The notes under the pieces are model-generated. The model was not told the DNA's origin. It did no database searches and saw only the letters and a program-made list of their open reading frames with translations. A program made the translations under genes and the position numbers. A stretch of 64,000 nt of DNA from the NCBI RefSeq assembly GCF_002953715.1, contig NZ_CP025013.1:434001-498000 (forward strand). The letters are read 5' to 3'. Positions 15,991 to 23,689 of the stretch are shown one piece after another. Source of the stretch: Rhizobium leguminosarum. GTDB lineage: Bacteria; Pseudomonadota; Alphaproteobacteria; Rhizobiales; Rhizobiaceae. Every line of letters starts with the position of its first letter. Position 1 is the stretch's first letter.

Positions 15991-17058
15991 ATGACTGCCT
16001 CTTATGAATACCATATCGGGGTCGACTATCACAAATCCTACAGCCACCTGGTGGTTCAGGACAGCAGCGGCAAGACGCTGAGATCCGGCCGGGTGAAGAA
16101 CGACCGACAGTCGCTGGGCGGGTTTCTCGAACGCTATCGCGAGAACTCGCATGCGGTTGTCGAGGCGACGCGCAACTGGATGGTGATGTACGACTGGCTC
16201 GACGACATTTGTGATGATGTCGTTCTCGTCCATCCGCTGAAGGTCAAGGCGATCGCCGACGCCAAGATCAAGACCGACAAGATCGATGCGACAGTCTTGG
16301 CACATCTGCTCAGAGCCGATCTGGTACCCGAAGCCTGGGCGCCAAGCGAGAGATCGCGGGACCTTCGCGTCGCGCTACGCGAGCGGATGTTTTACGTGCG
16401 CCTGCGCACGATGACGAAAAACCGGATCGTCACGGTGTTCGACCGCTATCCGGAGCAGACGGCGCAATTGAAGAAGCTCGGTGACCTGTTTGGCAAGGCC
16501 GGCCGCGTCCAGCTGGCTCAAGTGAACGTCTCTGAGATCGACCGCATCCAGATTGACCGTGGTCTCGCCTTCATCGGCGACATCGACATGCGGATCAAAC
16601 AGTCGGAAGCAACGATCCGGGCGATGACCAAGGCCAATGCCAACGTCAAGCTGTTGAAGACGATCCCCGGCATCGGCGAGTTCTTCGCCCGGCTGATCGA
16701 TGCGGAGATCGACGACATATCGCGGTTCCGCCACTCGAAGAAGCTTGCCGCTTATGCCGGGCTTGTGCCCTCGACGTATTCCTCCGGCGGCAAGACCTTC
16801 CACGGCAAGATCATCAAGCAGGGCAACAAGTGGCTGCGCTGGGCCTTCGTCGAAGCCGTCGCTCCTGCCATCGCCAGCGATCCACAGCTGCGCGCCCAAT
16901 ACGAGCATCTGAAGATCAAAGGAATAAACAAGGCGCGGGTGGCGATTGCGCGCAAGCTTTTGACGATCACCTTCCAGATCCTGCGTGACCAGCGCGCCTA
17001 CGAGCCGCGCGGCACCGCCACCATGGAAGGCGCGTCGACGATATCCCGGTTGTCCTGA
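15991..17058 (+). CDS. IS110-family transposase (DEDD recombinase)
   Basis: 355 residues from ATG 15991; an open frame extends further upstream but the family begins at the GVDYHK motif. The RuvC-like DEDD domain shows D12 (GVDYHK), E58 (VVEATRNW), D96 and D99 (KTDKIDA). The C-terminal transposase domain has PGIGEFFARLIDAEI and LAAYAGLVPSTYSSGGKTF with candidate catalytic serines at 264/265, then GNKWLRWAFVEA. Full length and without interruption, so possibly active. These enzymes recombine DNA under guidance of a bridge RNA encoded in the element's non-coding end. Confidence 0.93.
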   Translation: MTASYEYHIGVDYHKSYSHLVVQDSSGKTLRSGRVKNDRQSLGGFLERYRENSHAVVEATRNWMVMYDWLDDICDDVVLVHPLKVKAIADAKIKTDKIDATVLAHLLRADLVPEAWAPSERSRDLRVALRERMFYVRLRTMTKNRIVTVFDRYPEQTAQLKKLGDLFGKAGRVQLAQVNVSEIDRIQIDRGLAFIGDIDMRIKQSEATIRAMTKANANVKLLKTIPGIGEFFARLIDAEIDDISRFRHSKKLAAYAGLVPSTYSSGGKTFHGKIIKQGNKWLRWAFVEAVAPAIASDPQLRAQYEHLKIKGINKARVAIARKLLTITFQILRDQRAYEPRGTATMEGASTISRLS

Positions 17059-17300
17059 TGGCAGTCTAGCGAGCTCGGCAGGACTGGGCTGCGCTCCTCT
17101 AGGAGAATGGGAAACCGGGAGCCGAACGCCACTCTGTGACCGAAGCCAGAAGCGGCATCAGGTCACGCATTGGAGAATGGTTCAAGAACCGAAGGACGGA
17201 AACAACCTGTCCAGCGGAAGGAAGAGACTTTAGCCGATCGGCACGAACGCCGGTCAAGAACCAACCGAACCCAAGGAAAAGCCGCCAAATGCAGGTGTTT
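17059..17300 (+). ncRNA. Candidate IS110 bridge-RNA region
   Basis: The non-coding stretch between the transposase stop and the next gene has no ORF and several possible hairpin arms (for example GCGCTCCTCTAGGAGAATG). In IS1111-type elements the bridge RNA lies 3' of the transposase. This placement is inferred from family knowledge; no loop was matched to target sequence. Confidence 0.3.
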
Positions 17301-17331
17301 TGCCCCTTGAGTTCTTTCATTGGAGACTGTT

Positions 17332-18276
17332 ATGCGAATTTCTGTCGTCGGTGCAACGGGACGAGTTGGCGCCAAGCTGACCCGGACTCTGCTGGGCGCC
17401 GGGCATCAGGTCAGAGCGTTGTCGAGAGGTGGCCCAGCGCTCGACGCACTGGTCGAGCTCGGAGCAGAGCCGTTCCTGGGAAGCTTTGACACAGGAGCGG
17501 GAGACCTTGACCAATTTTTCCAGGACGCAGATGCTGCGTTCCTGATGGTGAAGACCGATTGGAACAACATCGAGGGACACTACCCCGTTGTTGCCCAGCG
17601 CTTCGTCGATGCGCTCGAAAAATCCTCCGTCAAACTGGCCGTAAGCCTAACGGCCATGGGTTCGGACGTGAGAGGGAAGACGGGCCATTTCGAGTGCTTT
17701 CACCATCTGGACGAAAAGCTCAACGAACTCGACAATATCAATTTGGTCCACTTGCGCGCCGCCTGGTTCATGGAGGATGTGTCGGCGTGGACGGGGCCGG
17801 TTGCCAAATACGGTCGAATTGCCTGGTTCTGCAAACCTGATTTAAAGATGCCCTGGGTGGCGACCGATGACATCGCATGGCTGGCAGCGAAGGAACTGGC
17901 CAATCCGAGGGGCAGATACCGCGTCTATCTCGAAGTCGGCTCGGAAGAGGTCTCGATGAACGAACTGGCCGTGATCATTGGCAAGGAGATCGGCAGGCCG
18001 GTGGAGTACCGATACATCGAGACGACCCGCAAAGACGTGGAAGCTGAATTTCTGGCGCGGTTCGGGACGCTGGAGAAATGGCAGGACGACACCCTCAGTG
18101 CTGACGCTTTGAACAGTGGCATCGTAAAGTTCCATGGGGAGCACGAGTATCGTCCGAAATTGCCCACGACGATGGAAGTGTTCATTGGTGACGTTTGGAA
18201 GCCGCGTTACCTGGAGTCGGTCAGAGAGGGAGACGAACGAGAGACGTTTGCAATGTGGACCGCCAAAGACTACTAG
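17332..18276 (+). CDS. NmrA-like NAD(P)-binding oxidoreductase
   Basis: 314 residues from the ATG at 17332. The N-terminal dinucleotide motif is MRISVVGATGRVGAKLTRTLL, followed by GHQVRALSR. It has the atypical extended SDR layout of NmrA/HSCARG-type proteins (SLTAMGSD, HLRAAWFMEDV, WVATDDIAWLAAKEL) and no classic YxxxK. Such proteins act as redox sensors or quinone/NAD(P)H reductases. Its native promoter region was probably disrupted by the IS110 element just upstream. Confidence 0.85.
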   Translation: MRISVVGATGRVGAKLTRTLLGAGHQVRALSRGGPALDALVELGAEPFLGSFDTGAGDLDQFFQDADAAFLMVKTDWNNIEGHYPVVAQRFVDALEKSSVKLAVSLTAMGSDVRGKTGHFECFHHLDEKLNELDNINLVHLRAAWFMEDVSAWTGPVAKYGRIAWFCKPDLKMPWVATDDIAWLAAKELANPRGRYRVYLEVGSEEVSMNELAVIIGKEIGRPVEYRYIETTRKDVEAEFLARFGTLEKWQDDTLSADALNSGIVKFHGEHEYRPKLPTTMEVFIGDVWKPRYLESVREGDERETFAMWTAKDY

Positions 18277-18330
18277 ATTTCGTGTTGGTTCTTTCGAATC
18301 ATTCCAGCAATCTCCAGTCTTTATTGGGTG

Positions 18331-18356
18331 CTGCCGCAATTTAAGAATTGCGGCAG
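18331..18356 (+). terminator. Perfect 10-bp stem-loop after the NmrA-like gene
   Basis: CTGCCGCAAT-TTAAGA-ATTGCGGCAG is a perfect inverted repeat 55 bases past the stop. A GTTTTT run occurs 15 bases further on, so termination here is plausible but not classical. Confidence 0.55.
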
Positions 18357-18556
18357 ACCGCAATTGGCGCGTTTTTGCCATCAATGTTTTAGCGGTACCT
18401 CGGGAATGCTTTAGCGCTCTTGGTCAACGTTGGCCAGAGGAGAGTAATCCCGATGAAACGAAACGGTGAGCGATAACGCCATTGGACTCCCGCCATCTCC
18501 AGCCGTTGTTAAATATCGGAAATCATTGTTGAGCGGACGACATCTCCCACCGTGTC

Positions 18557-18582
18557 GACGGTTCGAATCCGTTCAAAGCGAC
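18557..18582 (+). other. tRNA 3'-end-like fragment, copy C (best preserved)
   Basis: GACGG-TTCGAAT-CCGTT forms a complete 5-bp T-stem (with one G-T) and a canonical 7-base T-loop, followed by CAAAGCG and A as an acceptor-strand-like end. No matching 5' acceptor strand or anticodon arm lies upstream, so it is not a working tRNA. It could be the tRNA-derived end left by an integrated island. Confidence 0.35.
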
Positions 18583-18856
18583 ATAACCGGTGTCTGTTGC
18601 GGATTTTGCTGACGGGAAAACACAGAAGAATCCAGTGGTTCTTATATCGGTGATTAGCTTGAAGTTTGTGGGCCTCTGCTCATAGCCTGTCGAGGCTTTT
18701 GCCGGATACCGCCGGACAGAACCTTAAAAAATTCGGACTCCCTTTATATCGCCATAAACCGGCATGTAAACCGGCAAAACATGGTCAGCTATATACTCAT
18801 ACAGGCTTGATTTTGATCACTTTACAAGCGGCACAGAAACCGGCATTAAATGCGGT

Positions 18857-20044
18857 ATGGATATTGCATTTATGGAGCCGATGGTGCCCTCGGACGACAA
18901 GGGCGCCCTTGGAGATAAAGTTTTAACGCTGGTCGGCGAGGCCAATCAGCTGGCTGGTCGTGTTCACCCGATTTTGGCTGGTTCGATTGGTGACCTCGTA
19001 CGTTCCATGAACTGTTATTATTCGAATCTTATTGAAGGGCACGACACGCACCCACGCGACATCGATCGAGCACTCGCGAACGATTTCTCGGAGGAGCCTG
19101 AGCGGCGAGAGCTTCAGCAGGAAGCGGTCGCCCATATCCATGTCCAGAAATTGATCGATATCGGCGACGATCCAGACGTGTGGCCGGCTTCTGCCGCCTA
19201 TGCATCATGGCTCCATGAAGAGTTTTGCTCGCGCCTTCCCCCAGAGATGCTTTGGGTGTCCAATCGCACGACCGGAGAACGTGTGCCAATCATTCCTGGA
19301 GAGTGGCGAAACCGGGACGTCCAAGTTGGCCGCCATCTGCCACCCGAGCCAATTGATTTACCGCGTTTCATGGTCCGCTTCGATAAGGCATATCAGCATC
19401 CTCCATTAACCCGGTCTCAGCAGCTCCAATCTGTGGGTGCCGTCCATCATCGCTTTCTTTGGATACATCCTTTCCTCGATGGCAACGGCCGTGTGGCGCG
19501 TCTGATGTCGCACGCGCTCTTGAAGCGCCTTGGCGTCGGGACGAGCCTCTGGTCGGTTGCCCGGGGTCTCGCGCGAGAGGAAAAGAAATATAAGGCGCTA
19601 CTCATGGCTGCCGACGGTCCGCGTGCTGGCGATCGCGACGGAAGAGGTAATCTCACCCATCGGGGGCTGGTCGCTTTCTGTGACTTCTTCCTTGACCAGG
19701 CGATCGACCAGATCCGGTTTATGAGCGGCCTAATTGAGACCGACAAGCTGCTCATGCGCATCGAAATCCACATCGAGGAAGAAATTCGCGCCAAGAAGCT
19801 CCCCAAGGGCAGTTTCCAGGTCCTTCGCGAGGCTGTTCTGGCTGGCGAGGTGGAGCGCTCGAAAATTCAAATGATTACCGGCTACGAGGAGAGGGCGGCG
19901 CGTAACGTCACATCGGCGCTCGTCGAGCGGGGGATGCTTTCCGCTACCTCGCATAGGTCACCGCTTCGCCTCGCCTTCTCGGCGGACACGGCCGAGCGGT
20001 GGTTTCCAAACCTCTATCCAGCCAATGCGGGGTCAGGCAAATGA
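18857..20044 (+). CDS. Fic-domain AMPylase/NMPylase with built-in inhibitory motif
   Basis: 395 residues. The Fic catalytic motif HPFLDGNGRVAR is at residues 204-215, preceded by the GAVHHRFLWI helix. An N-terminal inhibitory motif SNLIEG (56-61, form S/T-x3-E-G/N) marks a class II Fic protein that blocks its own ATP site through the Glu. The C-terminus (LREAVLAGEVERSKIQMITGYEERAARNVTSALVERGML) is a winged-helix-like region. It transfers a nucleotide to a hydroxyl of a target protein. Stand-alone, with no antitoxin gene next to it, consistent with the inhibitor being in cis. Confidence 0.92.
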   Translation: MDIAFMEPMVPSDDKGALGDKVLTLVGEANQLAGRVHPILAGSIGDLVRSMNCYYSNLIEGHDTHPRDIDRALANDFSEEPERRELQQEAVAHIHVQKLIDIGDDPDVWPASAAYASWLHEEFCSRLPPEMLWVSNRTTGERVPIIPGEWRNRDVQVGRHLPPEPIDLPRFMVRFDKAYQHPPLTRSQQLQSVGAVHHRFLWIHPFLDGNGRVARLMSHALLKRLGVGTSLWSVARGLAREEKKYKALLMAADGPRAGDRDGRGNLTHRGLVAFCDFFLDQAIDQIRFMSGLIETDKLLMRIEIHIEEEIRAKKLPKGSFQVLREAVLAGEVERSKIQMITGYEERAARNVTSALVERGMLSATSHRSPLRLAFSADTAERWFPNLYPANAGSGK

Positions 20045-20063
20045 AGGATCAGACAGTCATCCT

Positions 20064-20234
20064 CGTCAACCCGGCTCTGGTCTGGGTCTTGCCATCGTGT
20101 CGGAGATTGCAGCGGTGTACGATCTGACGCTCACGTTGGAAAACCGCGTGGAAGGTGGCTTCCGTGCGAAGGTCGTCTTCCCTGACGCCGTCGCCTCTCA
20201 AACGCTCTTTTCCGGACAACCGGCGGCGACATAA
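20064..20234 (+). pseudogene. Sensor histidine kinase C-terminal fragment
   Basis: The frame encodes PGSGLGLAIVSEIAAVYDLT and then LTLENRVEGGFRAKVVFP, the G2 box and last strands of a HATPase_c domain. Nothing of the upstream kinase remains; the fragment abuts the end of the Fic gene. A remnant of a two-component sensor gene. Confidence 0.7.
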
Positions 20235-20245
20235 CATATTCCTAG

Positions 20246-20540
20246 GGGATTGACGCCATCTGTCCGCGTCTGCGTCATGCCGAGCAGTCCAGACTTCGAA
20301 GAGCCATAGGGCACGGCGGTCGGGATGCGGACGTAGGAGGTAAGCGAGCAGAGCTTTATAATGCTTCAGCCTCCAGGCTGATTTGACATCCAACGTGCTG
20401 CGCCTTGCGACCAGAAGAACGCGCCCTTGAGGTTGGTCCCGATGATCTTATCCCAGAGTTCGTCGACATCGAGCGATGGAGATACCTGTCACATCCTGGG
20501 CGCTCGTGATGCAGGTCCTGCCAAGGGCCTCGATCGCCAG
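20246..20540 (-). pseudogene. Short-chain dehydrogenase pseudogene
   Basis: On the minus strand one frame reads LDVDELWDKIIGTNLKGAFF, WSQGAARWM, an in-frame TGA, then SIIKLCSLTSYVRIPTAVPY and GSSKSGLLGMTQT. This is the NLKG, Ser and YxxxK core of a classical SDR. A frameshift precedes LDVDELW, and a deletion after GMTQT joins it to PLGI. At least three inactivating changes are visible. Confidence 0.75.
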
Positions 20541-20549
20541 CTAGCGAGT

Positions 20550-20960
20550 GTTTGGTCAGCCACGCTATAACGGCATTCTCGCAAGTAGCTGCGTGTACGC
20601 GGCGATCCTACGGGATATAAACTCGGTGAAGATCCACACGCGCGTTGTCTTGCGGGTCTCGCCTTGCGTGAGAAGCCAGAGCGTTCCCTATTGGTGCAGG
20701 TCGCTGCCTGGCACCCTCACCAGTAGCGGATCGGCGTCTCCGACAAAGCACGGCAACGCCGTGATGCCGATCCCTTGTCGTACGCCGAAATCTGAGAATC
20801 GAAGTCCGTGGTCCTGAACGAAACCCCGTTGTACGAGCCTCACCCTCGCTGGCCCAGCCCGGAACTCTATGCCCGCTTACGGCGATCCATCTGGGATCGG
20901 GAGCACCCGCACGCCAGGCGGCAGGAGATCGCGGGACAGGTACGGCAAGCTGAATGCACG
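20550..20960 (-). pseudogene. LysR-type regulator pseudogene (effector-domain end)
   Basis: The minus strand encodes GIGITALPCFVGDADPLLVR, an in-frame TAG, then TLWLLTQGETRKTTRVWIFT and EFISRRIAA. This is the typical C-terminal end of a LysR effector domain (G-x-G-hydrophobic-LPCF-GD-DP-LVR ... LWLLTH-D-R-T-RVR-F-DF). The N-terminal helix-turn-helix part is missing. Together with its neighbours it marks a decayed regulator/dehydrogenase locus next to an intact one of the same kind. Confidence 0.7.
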
Positions 20961-20968
20961 GGCGCTGC

Positions 20969-21742
20969 TCAGAACTGCCAATCGACGAGCGTCTCGCCGC
21001 CGGAGACCTCAAGCACCGTGCCCGTGACGTAGGGATTGGTCATCAGGAACACAGCCGCATGGCCGACATCGGCGGGATACCCAATCCTGCGGGCCGGGAA
21101 ATTATCGCGCACCCTCTCACGGACGTCCGCCGCATCTGTTGGAGATAAGAAGTTCCATAGGTCGGTGTCGATGAACCCGGGACGAATGGCATTCACCCTG
21201 ATGGGTCCGAGTTCGAGTGCCAGCGAGCGGGCCAGCGCCTCCACAGCGGCAAAAGTCGATGTGACGGCCGTCATGCCAATCTTCGGGCGTGCTGCGATCC
21301 CTCCTGTAAGAAAGGTGATGGATCCTTCGGAGGAAAGTTTTGGGGCTGCATAGCGTGCACATGCCCAGGAGCCGAGAAACTTACTATCGGCATAGCTGCG
21401 CACACCTCGCATGTCTTCGTCCATGAATGCACCCCAGCTGCCGTCGGTCGGGCCCGCAGCGACGAGCAAATGATCCAGACGGCCGATAGCGCCAAAGGTA
21501 GCCCGAACCGCATCCTCGTCGCCGATGTCTAGTACCAGCTGCTCGAAAGGCGCGAGCTCCGGGTGGTTGGCTACAGAGGGCGAGCGCCGGCTGGCGACTG
21601 TTACACTCGCTCCCGCCGCGTGAGCGGCCTGAGCCATGCCGAGCCCTATTCCTGTTTTTCCGCCGACGACGACCACGCGTTTTCCGGTGAGATCATAGGA
21701 AGGTGAATGTGGACGCTTCAATTCGTTCTGTGATGTGGTCAT
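20969..21742 (-). CDS. SDR-family oxidoreductase lacking the catalytic YxxxK
   Basis: 257 residues from the ATG at 21742. The Rossmann part is clear: VVVVGGKTGIGLGMAQAAHAAG (GxxxGxG at 27-33) and HLLVAAGPT. At the active-site position the sequence is GMTAVTSTFAAVEALARSLA, so Tyr and Lys are absent. The end IRVNAIRPGFIDT and VTGTVLEVSGG is normal. Loss of Tyr/Lys suggests a non-redox or regulatory role, or a different chemistry. It lies 34 bases downstream of another SDR gene on the same strand, so they are likely co-transcribed. Confidence 0.85.
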   Translation of the reverse strand: MTTSQNELKRPHSPSYDLTGKRVVVVGGKTGIGLGMAQAAHAAGASVTVASRRSPSVANHPELAPFEQLVLDIGDEDAVRATFGAIGRLDHLLVAAGPTDGSWGAFMDEDMRGVRSYADSKFLGSWACARYAAPKLSSEGSITFLTGGIAARPKIGMTAVTSTFAAVEALARSLALELGPIRVNAIRPGFIDTDLWNFLSPTDAADVRERVRDNFPARRIGYPADVGHAAVFLMTNPYVTGTVLEVSGGETLVDWQF

Positions 21743-21776
21743 AGTAAGTTTCCTAACAGCTACGGTTCTGGATGGA

Positions 21777-22571
21777 TCAGGCGATCTGCCTAAGCACGCC
21801 ACCGTCAACGCGCATGGCGGACCCGGTCGTACCGGATGCTTGCTCCGAGCAAAGATAGACGACCATGTTGGCTACCTCTTCCGTGCTGGTGAACCGATTG
21901 ATGAGGGTTGTCGGGCGCATTGCCTTCAGGAATTGCTGTTCTGCCTCTTCCTGGGTGATCCCCTGTTCACGGGCGGTCCCTGCCATCCAGTTCGACATGA
22001 TTTCTGAATTCGTCGGACCCGGAAGTACCGAGTTGACAGTTACGCCCGTCCCGGCAACGGTTTCCGCAAGCCCTCGCGAAATCGCCAGCTGGGCAGTCTT
22101 GGTCATACCGTAGTCGATCATATCCTTCGGAATGGCGAGTGCGGATTCGCTGCTGATGAACACGACGCGGCCCCAGCCACGCTCGGTCATCTTCGGCAAA
22201 TAATGACGTGCCGCGCGAACGCCGCTCATAACATTGAGCTGAAATAGACCCAGCCAGTCTTCGTCAGTGAGATCCGAGAAGGGTTTGGGGTTGGCTGTGC
22301 CCGCGTTGTTGATGAGGATATCAGTATTGGGGGCTTTGGCAGCGAGAACCGCGCTGCCCTCCTTGGTGGCCAGATCCGCAACGACGCCGGTGATCTCGAC
22401 GTCCGGGAAGAGCGCCTTGACCTCAGCCACCGCGGTGGCGACCCGGCCCTCGCTACGGCCATTGACAACGACTGACGCGCCAGCGCGCGCCAAGCCCTCT
22501 GCAATCGCCCGACCAATGCCGGCAGTGGATCCGGTGACGACTGCTTTGCGCCCTGCAAGTGAAATGTTCAT
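21777..22571 (-). CDS. SDR-family NAD(P)-dependent oxidoreductase
   Basis: 264 residues with a complete classical SDR active site: TGSTAGIG at 13-20, NNAG at 88-91, the Ser in VVFISSES near 140, and YGMTK at 154-158. The C-terminal EVANMVVYLCSEQASGTTGSAMRVDGG is typical of 3-oxoacyl-ACP-reductase-like members. Substrate unknown. First gene of a two-SDR unit lying 165 bases downstream of a LysR gene on the same strand. Confidence 0.92.
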   Translation of the reverse strand: MNISLAGRKAVVTGSTAGIGRAIAEGLARAGASVVVNGRSEGRVATAVAEVKALFPDVEITGVVADLATKEGSAVLAAKAPNTDILINNAGTANPKPFSDLTDEDWLGLFQLNVMSGVRAARHYLPKMTERGWGRVVFISSESALAIPKDMIDYGMTKTAQLAISRGLAETVAGTGVTVNSVLPGPTNSEIMSNWMAGTAREQGITQEEAEQQFLKAMRPTTLINRFTSTEEVANMVVYLCSEQASGTTGSAMRVDGGVLRQIA

Positions 22572-22735
22572 GATCGTTCTTTCTGATTGCGACGATCATT
22601 CTTCATAGCGCATGCTAGAAACAGCGATAATAAGCCAAATCAACATGATATTGATATTTTAATGGAATAAATGACGACCATGCTTCGTCTACGAGCGTAG
22701 CGATTACCGGACTTCTCACAGGGCGTTATGATAAG

Positions 22736-23626
22736 TCAGAACAGCCCTTCCAGCGATGCGGCTAAAAAGTCAGTTACGCGTCGGACCCGCGCGGAAACCA
22801 ACCGACGTTTGGGCCAGATAAAGCTGACGTCTCTGGTGTCCCGGACATAGTCGGTGAGGATTGTCACCACGTCGGGATGCGAAAGCTCTTCGACGAGGGA
22901 CGCCTTGGTGAACATGCCGATGCCGACGCCGGCAAGCACACCCGCACGGATCGTCTCCATGCTGTTGGAGGTGAGGTTTCCGCGCACAGCCACGCTAAAA
23001 TGACCTTTCGGGCCGACGAATGGCCAATTCGCCGACTCCTCGAAGCCGCCGTAAACGAGACAATTATGACGTGCAAGCTCGGCAGGCTCTAAAGGGACAC
23101 CGTGCTTTTCGAAGTATCGGCGCGAGCCTACGCACACGAGAGGGGTCTTTGCCACGCGCCTGACGACGGCATCGGGCTCCTCGACAGCTCCCACTCTTAT
23201 CACCAGATCGATCCGATCCTCGACCATGTCCCGCCGAAGATCCGATAAAACTAGATCCACTTGGAGATTAGGATATTCGGCCAGCAAATTCGGAACGACG
23301 GGCAGAATATGAAGTCGACCGAACGTGGTGGGTACCGCAATGCGGATCGATCCCGACATGTCGGCGCCGCTGCCCATGGCTTCTCGATTGGTGTCTTCGA
23401 TCTCCTCGAGCAAAGGTTTCATTCTGTCGAAGTATCTTCGTCCCTGATCAGTCAAGGTAACGTTTCGGGTGCTGCGATTAAAGAGTGCAACGCCCAGACG
23501 ATTTTCGAGCGTACCGATCGCTTTGCTCACTGCCGGCTGTGACGTGCCGGTTCTCCGGGCGGCTGCCGTGAAACCGCCCGTCTCGACGACTGCAAGGAAC
23601 ACCTCGAGCTCGGAAAGCCGATCCAT
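22736..23626 (-). CDS. LysR-family transcriptional regulator
   Basis: 296 residues. The N-terminal winged helix LSELEVFLAVVETGGFTAAARRTGTSQPAVSKAIGTLENRLGVALFNRSTRNVTLT is textbook LysR. The effector domain follows from residue ~90 (GSIRIAVPTTFGRLHILPVVPNLLAEYP). The closest subfamily is the CrgA/DsdC-like group that often controls adjacent oxidoreductases. It is unusual in being co-directional with, not divergent from, the SDR genes. Its upstream region is cut short by an IS6-family element 63 bases away. Confidence 0.93.
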   Translation of the reverse strand: MDRLSELEVFLAVVETGGFTAAARRTGTSQPAVSKAIGTLENRLGVALFNRSTRNVTLTDQGRRYFDRMKPLLEEIEDTNREAMGSGADMSGSIRIAVPTTFGRLHILPVVPNLLAEYPNLQVDLVLSDLRRDMVEDRIDLVIRVGAVEEPDAVVRRVAKTPLVCVGSRRYFEKHGVPLEPAELARHNCLVYGGFEESANWPFVGPKGHFSVAVRGNLTSNSMETIRAGVLAGVGIGMFTKASLVEELSHPDVVTILTDYVRDTRDVSFIWPKRRLVSARVRRVTDFLAASLEGLF

Positions 23627-23689
23627 CTTATTACCTTACGATATAGAAGGTCGCCAGACCTCCGACCATTCGAGCATATAATTTTACAC

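Larger units (their letters stand above)
15830..17300 (+). mobile_element. IS110-family insertion sequence (ends approximate)
   Basis: A single transposase gene flanked by non-coding sequence, about 160 bases 5' and 270 bases 3', inserted in a divergent regulator/target promoter. IS110-family elements usually lack clear terminal inverted repeats and target duplications, so the exact ends cannot be fixed by eye; the coordinates are outer limits. The longer 3' non-coding part fits the IS1111 subgroup. Confidence 0.6.
18277..18856. other. Intergenic region before the Fic gene
   Basis: 580 bases with the stem-loop above, one tRNA-end-like segment and otherwise low-GC sequence. No ORF with a recognisable product was seen. 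Confidence 0.5.

Noticed and set aside
16375..16908. Long minus-strand open frame opposite the IS110 transposase
   Set aside because: It mirrors the transposase codons and has no recognisable domain; high-GC coding strands often give long antisense frames.
18536..18582. Intact tRNA gene
   Set aside because: A T-arm and part of an acceptor strand are visible, but no matching 5' acceptor strand, D-arm or anticodon arm lies in the preceding 100 bases.
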